Shown: positions 1 to 11,987 of the stretch, piece after piece
Layout: the number at the start of each line of letters is the position of its first letter
Numbering within the stretch: the stretch's first letter is position 1
Assembly (NCBI RefSeq): GCF_023065955.2
Contig: NW_026622886.1
Location: 15,634,001-15,698,000, forward strand
Direction of reading: 5' to 3'
DNA from: Ursus arctos
Lineage: Eukaryota > Chordata > Mammalia > Carnivora > Ursidae
Length of the DNA stretch: 64,000 nucleotides
Notes under the pieces: model-generated
Databases searched by the model: none
Seen by the model: only the letters and a program-made list of their open reading frames with translations
Told to the model about the DNA's origin: nothing
Made by a program: the position numbers and the translations under genes

Positions 1-410
1 AATGTGGGTAGACCTAGTGTGAATAATGTTAAGTGAAATAAGTCAGAAGAGAAAGCAAATACCATATGATTTCACTTACAAGTGGAATTTAAAAACAAAA
101 CAAAAACAAAACCTTAAATACAGAGAACAAACAGGTGGTTGTCAGAGGAGAGGTGGGTGCAGGTGGGTGGAGGGGAGATAAAGGGGATTAAGAGGTACAA
201 ACTTCCAGTTATGGAATAAATAAGTCATGGAGATGAATGGTACAGCATAGGGATAGAGTCAATGGTTTTGTAATAGTATTGTATGGTGACAGATGGCAGC
301 TACGTTTGTGGTGAGCACAGCATAATGTATTGAGTTTTCTAATCATTGTTATACACCTGAAACTACTGTAACATCCTGTTTCATCTATCCTTCAATTAAA
401 AAGAAAGAAA
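1..410 (+). repeat. L1 3' end (carnivore LINE-1 3' UTR)
   Basis: The text runs in the order of the carnivore L1 3' UTR: a 'taagtgaaataagtcag' block, 'accatatgatttcac', a purine-rich ggtgggtggagggg stretch, a 'gacttccagt'-like block, 'ggcagctac...gtggtgagcacagca', then 'tacacctgaaact' and an A-rich tail near 385-410. The element is cut by the window edge, so its 5' truncation point is unseen. It has no coding capacity. A second copy of the same 3' UTR type lies at 28.25-28.74 kb. Confidence 0.85.
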
Positions 411-880
411 AAGACCCTGGGAAAATATAAGGTGAAGTTGCCCTGGGTACCAAATAAATACAAACTAAAAAAGAAAAGAAACATTTCTCCCAAATGACAA
501 AGTGTTCTCTTTTTAAAGAAATCTAATTAGATAGTTTTGAAAGACAGGCAATTGGAAAGTGGGCGTTGGGGTCCAGGAGGTACAGTGTGTATAAGTGTCC
601 CAATGGTAAAGCAGTACAGATGCAGCTTAAGAATTGAGGGTTTCTGACTCTTCGTAAGAGTTAAAGTAGGTCGAATTATTCTTACTCAGTAGGTTCTGTA
701 CTGAGCACGCAAATGATGACATCCCCGCCTTGGATCATATACTCTCCCTTATTATGTGCTTAAATGGGTCTGTGTGTGCTCAATTCTTTGCATTGTTTAT
801 TGAAATTCATTGATGGTTGACTCTACTAGAGAACAAGCATTAACACAACTCAGATCTTTCTGGAATAGGATGATACAATT
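411..880. other. No gene seen
   Basis: AT-rich unique-looking sequence between two L1 pieces. I see no ORF, RNA gene or recognisable repeat. Confidence 0.5.
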
Positions 881-882
881 CT

Positions 883-1600
883 GTTTTTTTATTTTGTTTT
901 AAAATGTTCCTTCATAAAAATTCAGATACACCAAAATAAATTCTAAATGAACAAAAGAGTTATATGCAAAAACAAAAACATTTTTGGGGGGCGCCTGGGT
1001 GGCTCAGTCGTTAAGCGTCTGCCTTCGGCTCAGGGCGTGATCCCAGCATTCTGGGATTGAGCCCTGCATTGGGCTCCTCTGCTGGGAACCTGCTTATTCC
1101 TCCCCCGCTCCCCCTGCTTGTGTTCCCTCTCTTGCTGGCTGTCTCTCTCTCTGTCAAATAAATAAAATCTTAAAAAAAAAAACATTTTTTTGAAACTAGG
1201 AGGACAAAAAACAGAGCCAAGTATTTTCCTGATCTGGAAAGGAGAAAAAATATTATTTTCAGAAAGAAAGAGAGAAAAAAGAAAAGAAGAAAGAGAAAAA
1301 GGGAAAGATCAATAAATTTGACTATATATTTGAAAAATACGAAACTTCCATGCCTTGAATAAAAATTAAAGGCAAAGAGCAAAGTATGGAGAAGCATTTG
1401 CAAACTATATCAGTGAGCATTGGTCTTGTTTTATGAAGATATCTTGTAAGTCAATAAGGAAAACATAAATGTCCCAATAAACAAAATGGACAGAAAACAT
1501 GAACAAGCTCGATTCACAAAAGAAGAAATAAAAATGCTCCATAACATACGAAAAATATGTAAATACTGGAAAAAATAAAAATTTTAATGGTTAATTGGCC
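883..1600 (+). repeat. Old L1 fragment (ORF2 end / 3' region), split by a SINE
   Basis: The sequence around 925-985 ('ccaaaataaattctaaatga') and 1183-1560 ('ataaatttgac', 'gcaaagagcaaag', 'catttgcaaactatatca', 'aatggacagaaaacatgaaca', 'ttcacaaaagaagaaataaa') follows the distal ORF2 and 3' region of ancient mammalian L1M elements, heavily decayed. A SINEC at 986-1182 interrupts it. Frameshifts and stops mean there is no surviving reverse transcriptase. Confidence 0.65.
986..1182 (+). mobile_element. SINEC (Can-SINE, tRNA-Lys derived)
   Basis: Begins with ggggggcgcctgggtggctc, has the Pol III tRNA-like head ('ggctcagtcgttaagcgtctgcc', 'gggattgagccc'), a CT-rich body, 'aaataaataaaatctt' and a poly-A tail. 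It is flanked by copies of aaaaacattttt, consistent with an L1-mobilised insertion into the older L1 piece around it. Confidence 0.93.
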
Positions 1601-2380
1601 AAGACTCAGTATTGGTAGAGTGGGCTAAAGCATTTTGTTTACTACTGAAGGGAGTGGAAAATCAGTACGGTCCTTCTGTGAGAAAGGATTCATACTGTCA
1701 TAAGAGCTATAACATGTGTGTAGCCTTTGATCTGAGAACATATTACAGGAAAGGATCAGAAACGCTACCATTACTGGTGTACAAGGATAGTCATCATAGG
1801 ATTTCTTGTAATACAGAAAAAAATGAAAATGGTCGAACATCGGGGAATGGTCGAAGTAACCGTGGTGCGTGCGTCACAGTACACTCGCTTCCGCGCATTC
1901 TCTTTCCACTACCAGCTAGCTTCCTCGTGCGCCACTCCACGCCCTGCATGCCTTGCAGTTCCTGTTTACTCATAGCTTCTGCCTGCTTACGTCTGCTGCT
2001 TGCCCTGGTCCCACGTGGCCTCTTTCTCCTCTCCTTTGAACTCCTGTTTGATCATCTTCTTAGTTTCTATCTCTACAGCTGAATCTCTGACTTCTGTGTC
2101 TACCTCCAAACGGAAACTCCTAAGGGAGAGATTCTGACTCATCTAGCCAATTTACCACCTTCTCTGTGAAGAGGTGGGGAGCGCAACAGGGAGGAGCACT
2201 GGTAGTATCACCGAGCCAAGAACACAGCTGCCCTGTCAGGAAGGAGTCCTTTGTGAAGGGACCATAAACATGGCCACTACCATCTTGGCCCGTTTACCAA
2301 AGTTCCACTGCCTGTGTAATACTCACACCAAAATAACGTCACACTGAACTCAAATAGCTGCTCTGCTTGTTTTCTTTCTT
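1601..2380. other. Unassigned stretch, locally CpG-bearing
   Basis: No recognised gene. A 156-codon + frame spans 1612-2082, but its product has no domain I recognise, no Kozak support and no flanking splice sites of note, so I treat it as chance. The sub-segment 1832-1950 has several CpG dinucleotides (cggggaatggtcg, gtgcgtgcgtcac, cttccgcgcatt) in an otherwise CpG-poor area. Confidence 0.4.
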
Positions 2381-2384
2381 CGTT

Positions 2385-2560
2385 TTCCTTAGAAGGGCAG
2401 GGACCATGATTTATTCAATTTACTAATCCCAGCACAATGCCAGGGCCTGGCACTCAATCAGCGTTTGTTGATGATTGAGTTGTTATAAGAATTAATGGAA
2501 ATAATGAGGGTCAAGCACCTAGTGTGATGCCTGGCATGAGGTAGCTGCTCAACAAATGCT
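2385..2560 (+). repeat. L2-type LINE tail
   Basis: Shows the diagnostic L2 3' text order: 'agggcagggaccatgattt', 'cccagcacaatgccagggcctggcac', then 'caacaaatgct' near the end. Diverged, no coding potential. Confidence 0.6.
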
Positions 2561-3009
2561 CCTTCCCTCCCTTCTCCCCTCCCCATTCTCCCAAATCCCA
2601 GTCCTCTTTTGTTCACGCTGGATTTGCTCCACTAAGTGGTCCCCAGACGAGAGCTACTCACTAATCTCAGAGCTGGAAGACATTTATGTTACCATGAGAT
2701 TCATTAACTGGGATAAATAACTCTTCATCCTGAATGCTTAGAGTAGTTCAGCTGATACCAAATAAAAAACAAAACAAAAACCTCCCAAACTTGCGATCCT
2801 ACCTTTTGTATTAATTTGACTTTTTTTTTTTTTTTTACTGTCTTCATGCATATGGGGGTTAAGCAGATACAGAAATAAGGGCTAAATTACTGAGCTCCAG
2901 ACAGTGATGTACAGTGCACTTCCCTTTAACTGAGACTTTAAGTCAGCAAAACTTTGGGTTTGCAGGAGCACTGGCTTTCTGGAGTGGGAGGGAAGAGCCC
3001 TGACATTTA

Positions 3010-3235
3010 TGAGTGTAGTGTTTGGGAGATTGAGCCCCTGGAATCCACACTGCCTGGGTCCAAAGACCCAGCCTTGCCACTTGTTCACTGTGTGACATTG
3101 AGAAAGTTGCTTACCCTCTCTCTGCCATCAGTTTCCCCATCTGTAGAATGGTAATAATAGTAGTTGAACCTTAGGGTTGTTGTAAAGGTTAAGTAAATTA
3201 GCAGTTGCCAATACTTGGCATATAAGAAGGATGTA
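3010..3235 (+). repeat. MIR SINE fossil
   Basis: Contains the MIR core and tail signature: 'tgcctgggtccaaagacccagc', 'ccacttgttcactgtgtgacattg', 'cagtttccccatctgtagaatgg', 'gttgttgtaaaggttaag'. Confidence 0.8.
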
Positions 3236-3419
3236 TAAATATTTGCTAATATTATTGAGGTCTTGATATGTCCTCAAATCCAAGGATTTTCACAAACATA
3301 CTCTTTTAATCTTTGTAACAACACTGAGAAATGTTCTAAACTAAACTGAGGTCTAGCGAGGTTAAGAACATCTGTGCTATTCTAACCGAGTGAGTTTCAC
3401 CCAGGACCATGTTCAACTA

Positions 3420-5530
3420 CCATGCACTGATAAGGCGTTCCTGGCCATTGATGGTCTATGCTGTCTATATTTTGTTAAATATTTTTAATACCATCCCCAA
3501 CAGCCCTCATCAATTTTTCATGCCCAATGTCAAACTGTAATTCCATTCTGAAAAGAAAACACTGTTCTTGACCTGTTGGGTCGAGAGTCCAAACATGTTT
3601 GACCTCTTTCAGAATGTTTCTATGTGACTATATTCATTTACTCTGTGGCAATTTGAAGTCATTTCTTCCTCCATGGAGTATGTTGGGTAGATTGCTGCCT
3701 CCCGCCACCTCCTTTTATTGCCTCTCCTTAAATGTGGCTGTCAGGGTGGAGAGCAGCTCTTCACGGATGTGGAAAAATGCTCGGCAGCAAGCTGATTTAA
3801 TTGACATGTTCCTTTGGACCAGCCACTGAGGTATTTGTATATTCCACTGTGACAACATCGTGACTTATCTTAGCTGACTGTCTCCTCTAAACCTTGGATT
3901 GCTCCCTGTGGCTCAGTGGCTCAGCAATGAATCATTCTTTTTTCCTATATATTATGACTATATCTTTTGTTACTTCCTGGATAATGGAAGAATCATGCAC
4001 AAGGTTTTCCTCTGAGAGGAAATCAGAACACTTAGCAAACACATCAGTAATTGTCCAGCCATGACTTAACCGGGCTCTGTGATGATGGAGGGGGTGTTGA
4101 GTAGAAAGGCAGAAAAGATGAGGCCTAAGACCTGATGAGAGAACTCCAGAGATCCCCTTCCGTCTCCGCACAGTGTTATCTGGTGTGTCTGACAGACCAA
4201 AGTTGCTTCAAGAGGTGGTGGCTGAGAGCTAGGTGCCCGTTTATCACTGTGTGTTCCTGGCAAGTTACTCACCCTCACCGGCCTTCAGTTTTTTCCACTG
4301 GAAAAATTAATTCACTTGTTTATTCATCAAGGGAGTGAGATTAGATGGAGAGAAGGAAGAGGCCAAGGGCTGTACCTTGGGCCATCCAGCATTTAAAGGA
4401 CAAGAGTATGAGGAGGAATTAGGGGAGGCAGAGAAGGAGAGGCCAGAGAAGTAGGAGAAAAACCAGGAGAGTATGTTCCTGAAAATCAAGGAGAGGGGTG
4501 TCAGGTCAGTCCTGGCAACCAGTTTTAGCAGCATGGAGCCCGCTGGACATCTTGACATGTCAGTAGATATGACACCTGATTGCAATGAGTTAGTGAGAGA
4601 ATTGGAGACCCTAAGTACAGCCTTGAGGAGTTTAACTATAAAGGGGGACAAAACTGGGTTGAATTGCAATCTGATATTTCATACTAAAATGCCTCGAAGC
4701 GTGAGGTGGATGTATAAATAAATGCAGTGGCACATTATGATAGGAAATAGTGCAGAAGGTGGAGAAATAAAGAGGAAATGTCCTGCCTAAAGGTGTTCTA
4801 ATAAAAATAGAAACAAATAATAATAAGTGTCAAATAAAACATATCTCGAGGCCACCAGTTTGCCATGCCTGGACGAAATGATCTCCAAGGGCCCTTCCAG
4901 TCTAAAGTTCTACAGATCTAAGCTGTGAGGAAAAATTAAGTCCAGGTCATGTAATGTTGAGCCCCTGAGCTATAAATAGTCTTGCTTCTTTCTGAACTGG
5001 AGCTAAGTATTTGTCGTGATTCCCCCAGGATTTGTGATAGAATCCTTTTTGTTCTTGATCTGCCTGTAAAAGCTGGAAACCAGTCGCAAAGTGGAGACCT
5101 CTCAGCATAAGGGTCCATCCATCGAACAGACAAATATTTATGAAGCAGCAGCTCTCCATGGCAGGCACTGTGTCCTTTACAATAGCATCTCAGACCATCT
5201 CCGCCTTCAAAGAGTTTATGGATTCGTGGAGAAAACAAACAAGTAAACAGACACGCGGCATTGTGCTCTCGCACAGAGAAGCACAGTGTGGACAGTGGAG
5301 GGGGCACCTCACCCGGGCTGGGGGGCAGGATCAGGAAGGCTTAAGGGAAAAAAAAGAATGATTCCTGGGCCGAGTGTTGAAGATTAATTGGAGTTCGAGA
5401 ACACGGAAAGGGGAGGGTTGTAAACATGACTGCAGGGCTGGGCGGTTAGTTCTTTGGCAGCGTGTGCTGGGACTGCTGCGGCGAGTGCTCGGAACCCCTC
5501 TACTCTGAGTAGTGCTGAAGGACGGGCGCT
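3420..5530. other. No gene seen; ancient repeat debris
   Basis: Noncoding. 4330-4700 and 5120-5360 carry purine-rich debris of an old interspersed repeat ('aggcactgtgtcc', 'aaacaaacaagtaaacagac') that recurs elsewhere in the window (e.g. 26.9-27.4, 49.3, 51.3-51.9 and 63.6 kb). The small ORFs here have no recognisable product. Confidence 0.45.
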
Positions 5531-5539
5531 CAGGAGCCC

Positions 5540-5690
5540 GACTGCCTTGGTTCAGAATCTCCGTGCTGCCACTGACCAGTGACCTTGAACAAAATTCTTA
5601 ACCTCTCTGCCTGTAAGTTTCTCTGTCTCTAAGATGGAGATTATAAGAGTACTTACTTAGTAGGACTCTGGTGAGAATGAAATGTGTTTA
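5540..5690 (+). repeat. MIR SINE fossil
   Basis: 'ctgccttggttcagaatct', 'gctgccactgaccagtgaccttg', 'ttaacctctctgcctgtaag' and 'aagatggagattataa' follow the MIR consensus order. Confidence 0.7.
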
Positions 5691-5699
5691 GTAAAGCAT

Positions 5700-7480
5700 T
5701 TAGAAGTGTACGTAGGACCAAGTAAATGCTCTACGCTTGCTGTTATTATCAGGGAAAGCTTGCAGGAGAAGGTAACACATAAAGGGAGAACAGTTTTCCA
5801 GGGAAGGAACCGGCAGAAGGATGTTAGAGGCAGAGAGAGTCCCATAGGCAAAAGCTCCCTGGGCCCTAGAGGTGCATCAAAGGGTAGAAGACGCCATTCT
5901 GTAGGCTGGAGAGGTAGATACGGTCAGGATCAGAGGCTCGTTTCTAACTTTGCTGCTAAGAAATGTCTTAGGCAAGAAGAACCTGCAGGTTAGCTCTGAT
6001 CAAACAACAGGGAGACAGCCTGTGGCAGTGGGTGGGAGGTAGAGGAGTCCCTCTTCTAGGGCAGGAACAGGGGCCAACCGCAGAACAGACCTGTGACCTC
6101 GTCTGCTTCACCCACACCAGACTGTAGGAAGCACACCGGGCATTCTCATCTGGCAGGAATCCAGTAGCTCACTGACCCCGGATAAACGCTGTCTTCGGTT
6201 TAAAAGACCACAATCCTGAATTGATTATAGTCCAGGGTAGTGCATTAATTTCTTACAGCAAAAGTAATCCGACTCATGCCCCTGCTTTTCCTAAGGAACC
6301 ATTCACTACGTTTTTACTCAGTAAATATTTGGGGAGATTTGTTCTCGTAATCTCAACATGTAGATTAGCTACTTGGGACGGTCGAGTCTGCACTACAGCC
6401 CGTACATCCAAACCTCCTCAGGCAGTGTCGTGCTTTTTCTAGGTCCCTGAAGACTCTGGAATCATCTCAGTATCGTTATCTTGATTCTTTGACTCTACAA
6501 ATACAGTGACAGCTGTTCTTCACAAAGGCGTACATCCATTTTTTAACCCTAGAATCAAGCAGTAAATAGTTTTATAGTAAGTAATCCAAGGGAACTTTGG
6601 CCAGGATGTTGTCATTAATATAAAGCTCATCAGTAAGATAACACAGTTAAAAGAAAATCTACCGCAGGATTTTTATCTCCAGATGGTGGTGATGGGGGTG
6701 TCACTGAAATCCCGTAGCCCTTCCTCAATTCTCCATATGTTGACAGAGAGCTCATGCAGACATCTCCATAAATGTTACCTCTGTGTTTTAAGACTTCTGC
6801 CAGTATTCTGCCTTACCACTCTGTATGATTTTCACATTTGGCTACTTCAAGGACTAGGATGCTTCTTTGTTATTTCATATCTCCAAATCATATATTGGCA
6901 CTGCTCCGTTGGTGACTGTTGGATCCATGATCAACCAAACCACACTAAAGTCAGAAACACTGAACTGATTGGCTGTAAATGCTTCTCTTGTGTCAATGAA
7001 GGCGTCTGGGATGGTTGTGGCTTCATTAATGGTTACTGTTCTATTGTTTGACCATCACATTGAAACTAATTTTAAATGCACTATTTATAATAAGCTTCTA
7101 CAAATTTATTACCTGGATTCTTTCCTCTGCTGATTTACACATTGCTTTATAGTTTGCGGTGACACTATTTCTGATGTATTTCATCTCCTAATTAGACTAA
7201 GTTTTCTGTTTTTCTGAACATGCAACATGTTCTCTGTATTTCCCATTGAAGCTAATTCTTTTTCTTCTGTTCTTTCGGGATCCTGATGATCAAATACATT
7301 TCAGGTACCAACAAGCTATATCTTTTGCTCCTTTGCAATTTTGTCCCATTTCCTCTTTTTTTTTTATTCTTTATGTTTTAAATATTATTATCAATAAGAG
7401 CAAACATTTATTGAATGTCCATCCTGCAGTGATGATCCTATGCTAAATAAAATGAAGATATATAAAATGGGAAAAATCAC
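5700..7480. other. No gene seen
   Basis: AT-rich noncoding DNA. None of the short reading frames has a recognisable product. No RNA gene or intact repeat was recognised. Confidence 0.45.
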
Positions 7481-7492
7481 TATATATACACT

Positions 7493-7508
7493 GTGTGTGT
7501 GTGTGTGT
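7493..7508. repeat. (TG)n microsatellite
   Basis: Eight uninterrupted TG units. Confidence 0.9.
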
Positions 7509-7600
7509 AAATGTTCACTTCCTTTGTTTTGTTAGTCTCTCAGCTTATTTAAAGCAAACCTATATTTCCTTTTTGCCTCCCTCCTTTTGAATTCTAAATG

Positions 7601-7609
7601 GTGCGTGTG

Positions 7610-7641
<32 letters not shown>
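7601..7641. repeat. (TG)n microsatellite with CG interruptions
   Basis: A run of about twenty TG units, broken twice by GCG. The short cysteine/valine-rich frame starting here is only this repeat translated. Confidence 0.95.
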
Positions 7642-7734
7642 GTATTGCTGATAGTACTTTGTGATCATATCTTGTTCAAAAAGCACAGACAGGCACAGAG
7701 TCTGTCAGGAAAAGTTAAAAAACCTCTACCTTCC

Positions 7735-8040
7735 CAGCTAACGGTGGCCCACAGGCTGCTAATTAGCTTGATGGATCAGCACCTGGTCTGGTTATGAATG
7801 CTCAGAAGCCCATTGGCTGCTGGCAGCTGATCCCTGACTCCCTGAGGTTTGGAGATGTATCAGCCCAAGCGGAGAGAGTTGGCACTTGCTTAAAGGGTAG
7901 CGGTAGCCAATTATTCATGCGCTCCTTTGGACTTGGCTTGGCTGGAGGAAGAACCATGCTTTCAGACACATTTGAGGCAGCCTTTTCTTGCACAAATGCT
8001 GCATCTACCTGGCACATTTTTCCTTTCTGGTGTCGTTACG
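7735..8040. promoter_or_regulatory. Candidate distal regulatory element
   Basis: Repeat-free island with balanced base composition inside AT-rich DNA. Visible motifs include 'gctaattagctt' (homeodomain core), 'cccattggctgctggcagctgat' (CCAAT-type core plus an E-box-like CAGCTG) and 'agccaattattcatgcgctcc' (CCAAT and octamer-like). Frames are open on both strands across 7794-8087 but show no known domain. The regulatory reading is inference from motif clustering only. Confidence 0.25.
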
Positions 8041-8289
8041 GTACAATGAGTAATGTCAGTACAACCCTACAATTATCTAAGGGATAACTAATTTATGCCG
8101 TGGTTTTTTTTTTCTTATGTTCTTGTTCTTCCTGCCCTTTTCTACTTTTTATTTGCTAGGAATGTTTTTAAAGTCAATTCGTCTTATTCTTCTTATTTCA
8201 GTGGGGTTTTAAAAATACACACAATGTGCAATATTTGGTCTATATGACACCGAAACTCTAGATAGTCTCCTGAAGTTTCACTGACCAGA

Positions 8290-8425
8290 GGCATCAAGTA
8301 GTAGGCATGGAATTGTGTCTCTGCTTTGCCACTTAGTAGTTGTGTGACCCAAGCAAGTTTCTTGGCCTCTCTGAGCCCCAGATATCTCACCTGTAAACTG
8401 CAAAGACCAAGTCCTACATCAAAAG
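8290..8425 (+). repeat. MIR SINE fossil
   Basis: 'tctgctttgccacttagtagttgtgtgaccc' is the MIR core, followed by 'ctctctgagccccagatatctcacctgtaaa'. Confidence 0.75.
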
Positions 8426-8429
8426 GTTG

Positions 8430-11340
8430 TTGAAATGATTACACTAAGTCACACTAGTTTCTTTCCCTTAGTAGTTACTACCCACATTGATCATCCCTCA
8501 ATGTTGAATGTCTACTGTGTGCAGAGCCTGGTGCTGGAGCTCATGGGAAAATATAAACTAAACAAAATATACCTAGCCACTGTTACACCCCTCAAAGTGC
8601 ATGGCCTGAACAAAAAGTGAAATCATCCAGAGGAAACAATCAAAGAATAATGTTATAACCCAGCACCAGCTCTATACTCATCTTCTGGCAAATGCATCCA
8701 CACATGCTGTCTATTTTCATTTCCGCCAACATGGATGCCAACCTCAATACCTCTTTGAGACCCTCCACCTGTTAATCTAATCACACACAAAAGCATTAGT
8801 CAGTTACTTAGTCCTTACCGAAGATTTCAGATGGGAAGGTGGGGGTGTTTACAGCATAAACCCAACACAATTTGTGTAAAGAGTCATTTAATATTTCCAA
8901 TCTCTAAATGGCATATTGTCACTCTTCCCCAGCAAAGCCTTTGCCGTCAGTGACTCCTCTTTCTTTACCACCTTCCTCCTGAGAACATTGCAAACTCCTC
9001 TCCTTGTCATTAAGTGCAGAAGTTGAGCAACCTTCTTGAGTTATCTGAGTATGTCTATGGAAAGGTTTCACCCTTTTCCTTATAGAGTTTATCAACTTTT
9101 TTCTTCCAAACAAATGCAGCACTAGAGTAATGCAGGTGAACACAATTTTCTCCATCTCTCTATACACACATCATCTTATTCCATTCTCCTAATATCCTTC
9201 TGAAGGTAGTATTGTATCGGTTTTATGATGAGAAAACTAAAACTGAGAAGTTGGAGACCACCCCAATGTATAAGCCCTCTGCCTCGTACACTTGTGAGCA
9301 CTAAATAAGGTAGCATATTTTTAAGTGCGTGCCCCAGTGCAAGTCACAGAGAAGGAATGGTGGCCTCCAGTAACAGAAGTAATAATGGCAGTAGACGTAA
9401 CAGTAGCAGCACCCTTGTCCTATCTAGCTTGACGGTAGCATAATGAACGTCAACAACAGGTTTGGCTACATAGTTTGCAGAACCCAGTACGAAAGCAAAA
9501 TGTGAAGCCTGGCCAGGGGCAAGGAAGTCAGTCTCCCCTTTTCACAGGCCCACCACCCCAACCTTTGGCAGATGAGTGGCCCCCCCACCCCGACCCCCTG
9601 CCAAGGGATAACAGTCTCTAGGCCAGTATGTGCTTGATATTTGGGTTGGCTGTGAGTGAGAGGCCCCTCCCGAGTCACCCAGCGTGTTGCCCACCAAACA
9701 CAACAGGAATTGTGGCTCGAGGCAGGGGTGGCTGTTGCCTTGCCTATCCCAGATGCCACAGGGTGGGTGACCCTCCGCACCAAGACTACCCACCAGCACT
9801 GGAGGGAGAAGAAGGCCAGCCCCTCTCTAGCCCTGTCAGTAGCTCCTGTGTGCTGTTCCAGGCAAAGATCAGTGGTGGTTGTAGGGTGAGCCAGAGAGCG
9901 GATCAGCAGGCAGCACCCCAGGCAGCAGAAGTAGGGAGCAGACAGCCACAAACTCATCCCAGGAAGGCAGGATCTCATGTAAGCTGGGGTTCTAAGCCCT
10001 CAACACATGGTCCATAGTCCCATCAGACTTCACTTACAAAACACAAATTGGAAGTTAAAAGTATTTGGAATGACAAGATCACAACTACAGAGCGAAGGCC
10101 CTGTGGGAGAGTACTAGTCACATGTCCGTGAGGCCAGCCCTGATCAACAATGAATATGCAAGTGCTTTAAAAACTTTTAATGCTGTATAAACGTAAAGTA
10201 TTATTGCTGTAATAACCACTATGCAAAAATAATATTAGGTCCTAGCAACTCTTTTGGACATTGACTTAGTAACCCCAGTTTTGCAATAACAAAAGAGAGC
10301 CCTAATGCATTTGTTTTTCTCCCAGGGAGGAAGAAATGCTTCCAGATCCTTCTGAATGAAAGGGTGAAACCATAGTTTCCAGGGAATATCCTTGCACTCC
10401 CCACAAATCTGCCTTGCAATAGATGTGTCAAGGCAGAGACCCTGATTCCTCCACACATCAGAATTATGGATCCTCCCCTCAGCAGGAAAAAGGAGCTCCT
10501 ACCCTGGAACTCCCCTCAGCATCTGCTTCCCTCCACCCACCACCCCAGGCCTCCAGGAACATGGGGTTCTCTGTCACACACTTTCCATTAATTCAGACTT
10601 TCAAACTCAGGGATGTCCCATTGCCTTGGTCGCTCCTTGGTTCTATGGGTACTGGGCTGCAGACCTGACACTCTCACTCCTTACACATAGATTTGGTTCC
10701 ATACATTTCAATATAGCAGATCTGCAGGGGCATTTTTGATATTAATAAGAGCATCCAATGATTCAGAATAAAGCAGTTATTAAACAGCTTCTTGGTCAAC
10801 ATCATAATTAGAAAAAGCAGCTGAGAGAAAGGGGCGAAACGCCAACTAGAACATTCTTATCTTCCATACCCACCAGGGACCCATTTAGAGCAAAGTAGTA
10901 ATTTACCAAATGATAGCCTAATGTCTTGAAAGAGTTAATGTGGCTTTCCATATTACTTCTACCCAGACAGCCACGTCTGCCCCAGGGGTACACTGACTCA
11001 TGCTAGAGGTCCTGACACAAAGAGTGGCTTTTCCCAGCACTACACTACAGACCCTGCCCTAGTGCTCAATAGAAAGGGAGTAGCTCAAGCTTCTTTGGGA
11101 GAATCCCACCCTCAACCCCCTCCCTGCCCCCACCAGAAACTTCAGGGAGGCGGTGTTCTTTCTTTCCTGAGGTCTTTCTCTTGTGACCTAGTGAGAGTGG
11201 CAGCAGGCACCACCACCAAGTGTCAGGCTGGGCATTGCTCTGCAAGGGAGAATGTTTCAGAGCAAAGCTGTTACCAGTCACTGTTCCGACAAAGCCCCAC
11301 TTCATAGCAGCTTGCCTGATGCAGCAGCTGTAGGGTCATG
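8430..11340. other. No gene seen
   Basis: Noncoding. 9170-9255 resembles a reverse MIR/L2 fragment. 9460-9990 is GC-richer and has overlapping open frames on both strands (up to 170 codons on -), with no recognisable domain, start context or splice structure. I regard them as chance frames in GC-rich DNA. The rest is featureless. Confidence 0.4.
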
Positions 11341-11349
11341 GGAGAATAC

Positions 11350-11530
11350 ATGAGACTGGGAGTTAGGAATTTTGAATCCTAGCCATGGTTATGCTACTTA
11401 CTAGCTGTGTGACCTTGACCAAGTCAATGGACCTCTCAGGGACTCCATTGCCTCATCTATCAGATAAAAGCAATATTAGCAATATCAGCCTCTGGGTTAT
11501 TGTTTTGTGGATCAATTAAAATAGCATGTA
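11350..11530 (+). repeat. MIR SINE fossil
   Basis: 'gactgggagttaggaattttgaatcctagc', 'gctacttactagctgtgtgaccttgacc' and 'cattgcctcatctatcagata' are MIR in order. Confidence 0.8.
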
Positions 11531-11559
11531 AATATATTTTGTCAACTAAAAAATATCTT

Positions 11560-11746
11560 GGGGCACCTGGGTGGCTCAGTTGTTAAGCATCTGACTGTTG
11601 ATTTCGGCTCGGGTCCTGATCTCAGGGTCGTGGGATAGAGCCCAAGTAGAGCCCTGTATTGGGTGTGGAGTCTGCTCAAGATTCTCTCTCTCCCTCTCCC
11701 CTCCACCTCTCTCAAATAAATAAATAAATCTTAAAAAAAATAAAAA
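11560..11746 (+). mobile_element. SINEC (Can-SINE)
   Basis: Starts ggggcacctgggtggctc, tRNA-like head 'cagttgttaagcatctgac', CT-rich body, AATAAA repeats and an A-rich tail. It lies between two MIR fossils. The 'ctgatctcagggtcgtggga' text is the older, pan-caniform type. Confidence 0.92.
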
Positions 11747-11784
11747 TCTCTTATAACTGTTAATTAAGGAAACATCATGGCATA

Positions 11785-11910
11785 ATGAAAAATCATGAAT
11801 CTCAGAGCCATACATTCTGGATTTCATTCTAGTGCTGTTTGATCTTGGAAAAATTACTTAGTCTCTCAGAGCCTTTACAATTCCTTCATCTGGCAAAAAA
11901 GATGGTACTA
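11785..11910 (+). repeat. MIR SINE fossil
   Basis: 'gaatctcagagccatacattctgg', 'gtgctgtttgatcttgg' and 'ctctcagagcctttacaattccttcatctg' follow MIR; more decayed than the copy at 11350. Confidence 0.6.
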
Positions 11911-11987
11911 AAGTCATAACAAAGACCCTCCAGCATTGTTGAGGTAGGTGCGTGTAAAGGCCTGGTGCTTGGTAAGTACACAAGATC

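Noticed and set aside
986..1182. tRNA gene in the SINE head
   Set aside because: The tRNA-Lys-like A and B boxes belong to the SINEC; no cloverleaf of a functional tRNA.
1612..2082. 156-codon + ORF
   Set aside because: Begins beside an old L1 fragment, no recognisable motif, and the C-terminal part is hydrophobic text from CT-rich DNA.
9466..9978. 170-codon minus-strand ORF
   Set aside because: No domain, no start context, overlapped by open frames on the other strand in locally GC-rich sequence; no splice or CpG-island support.
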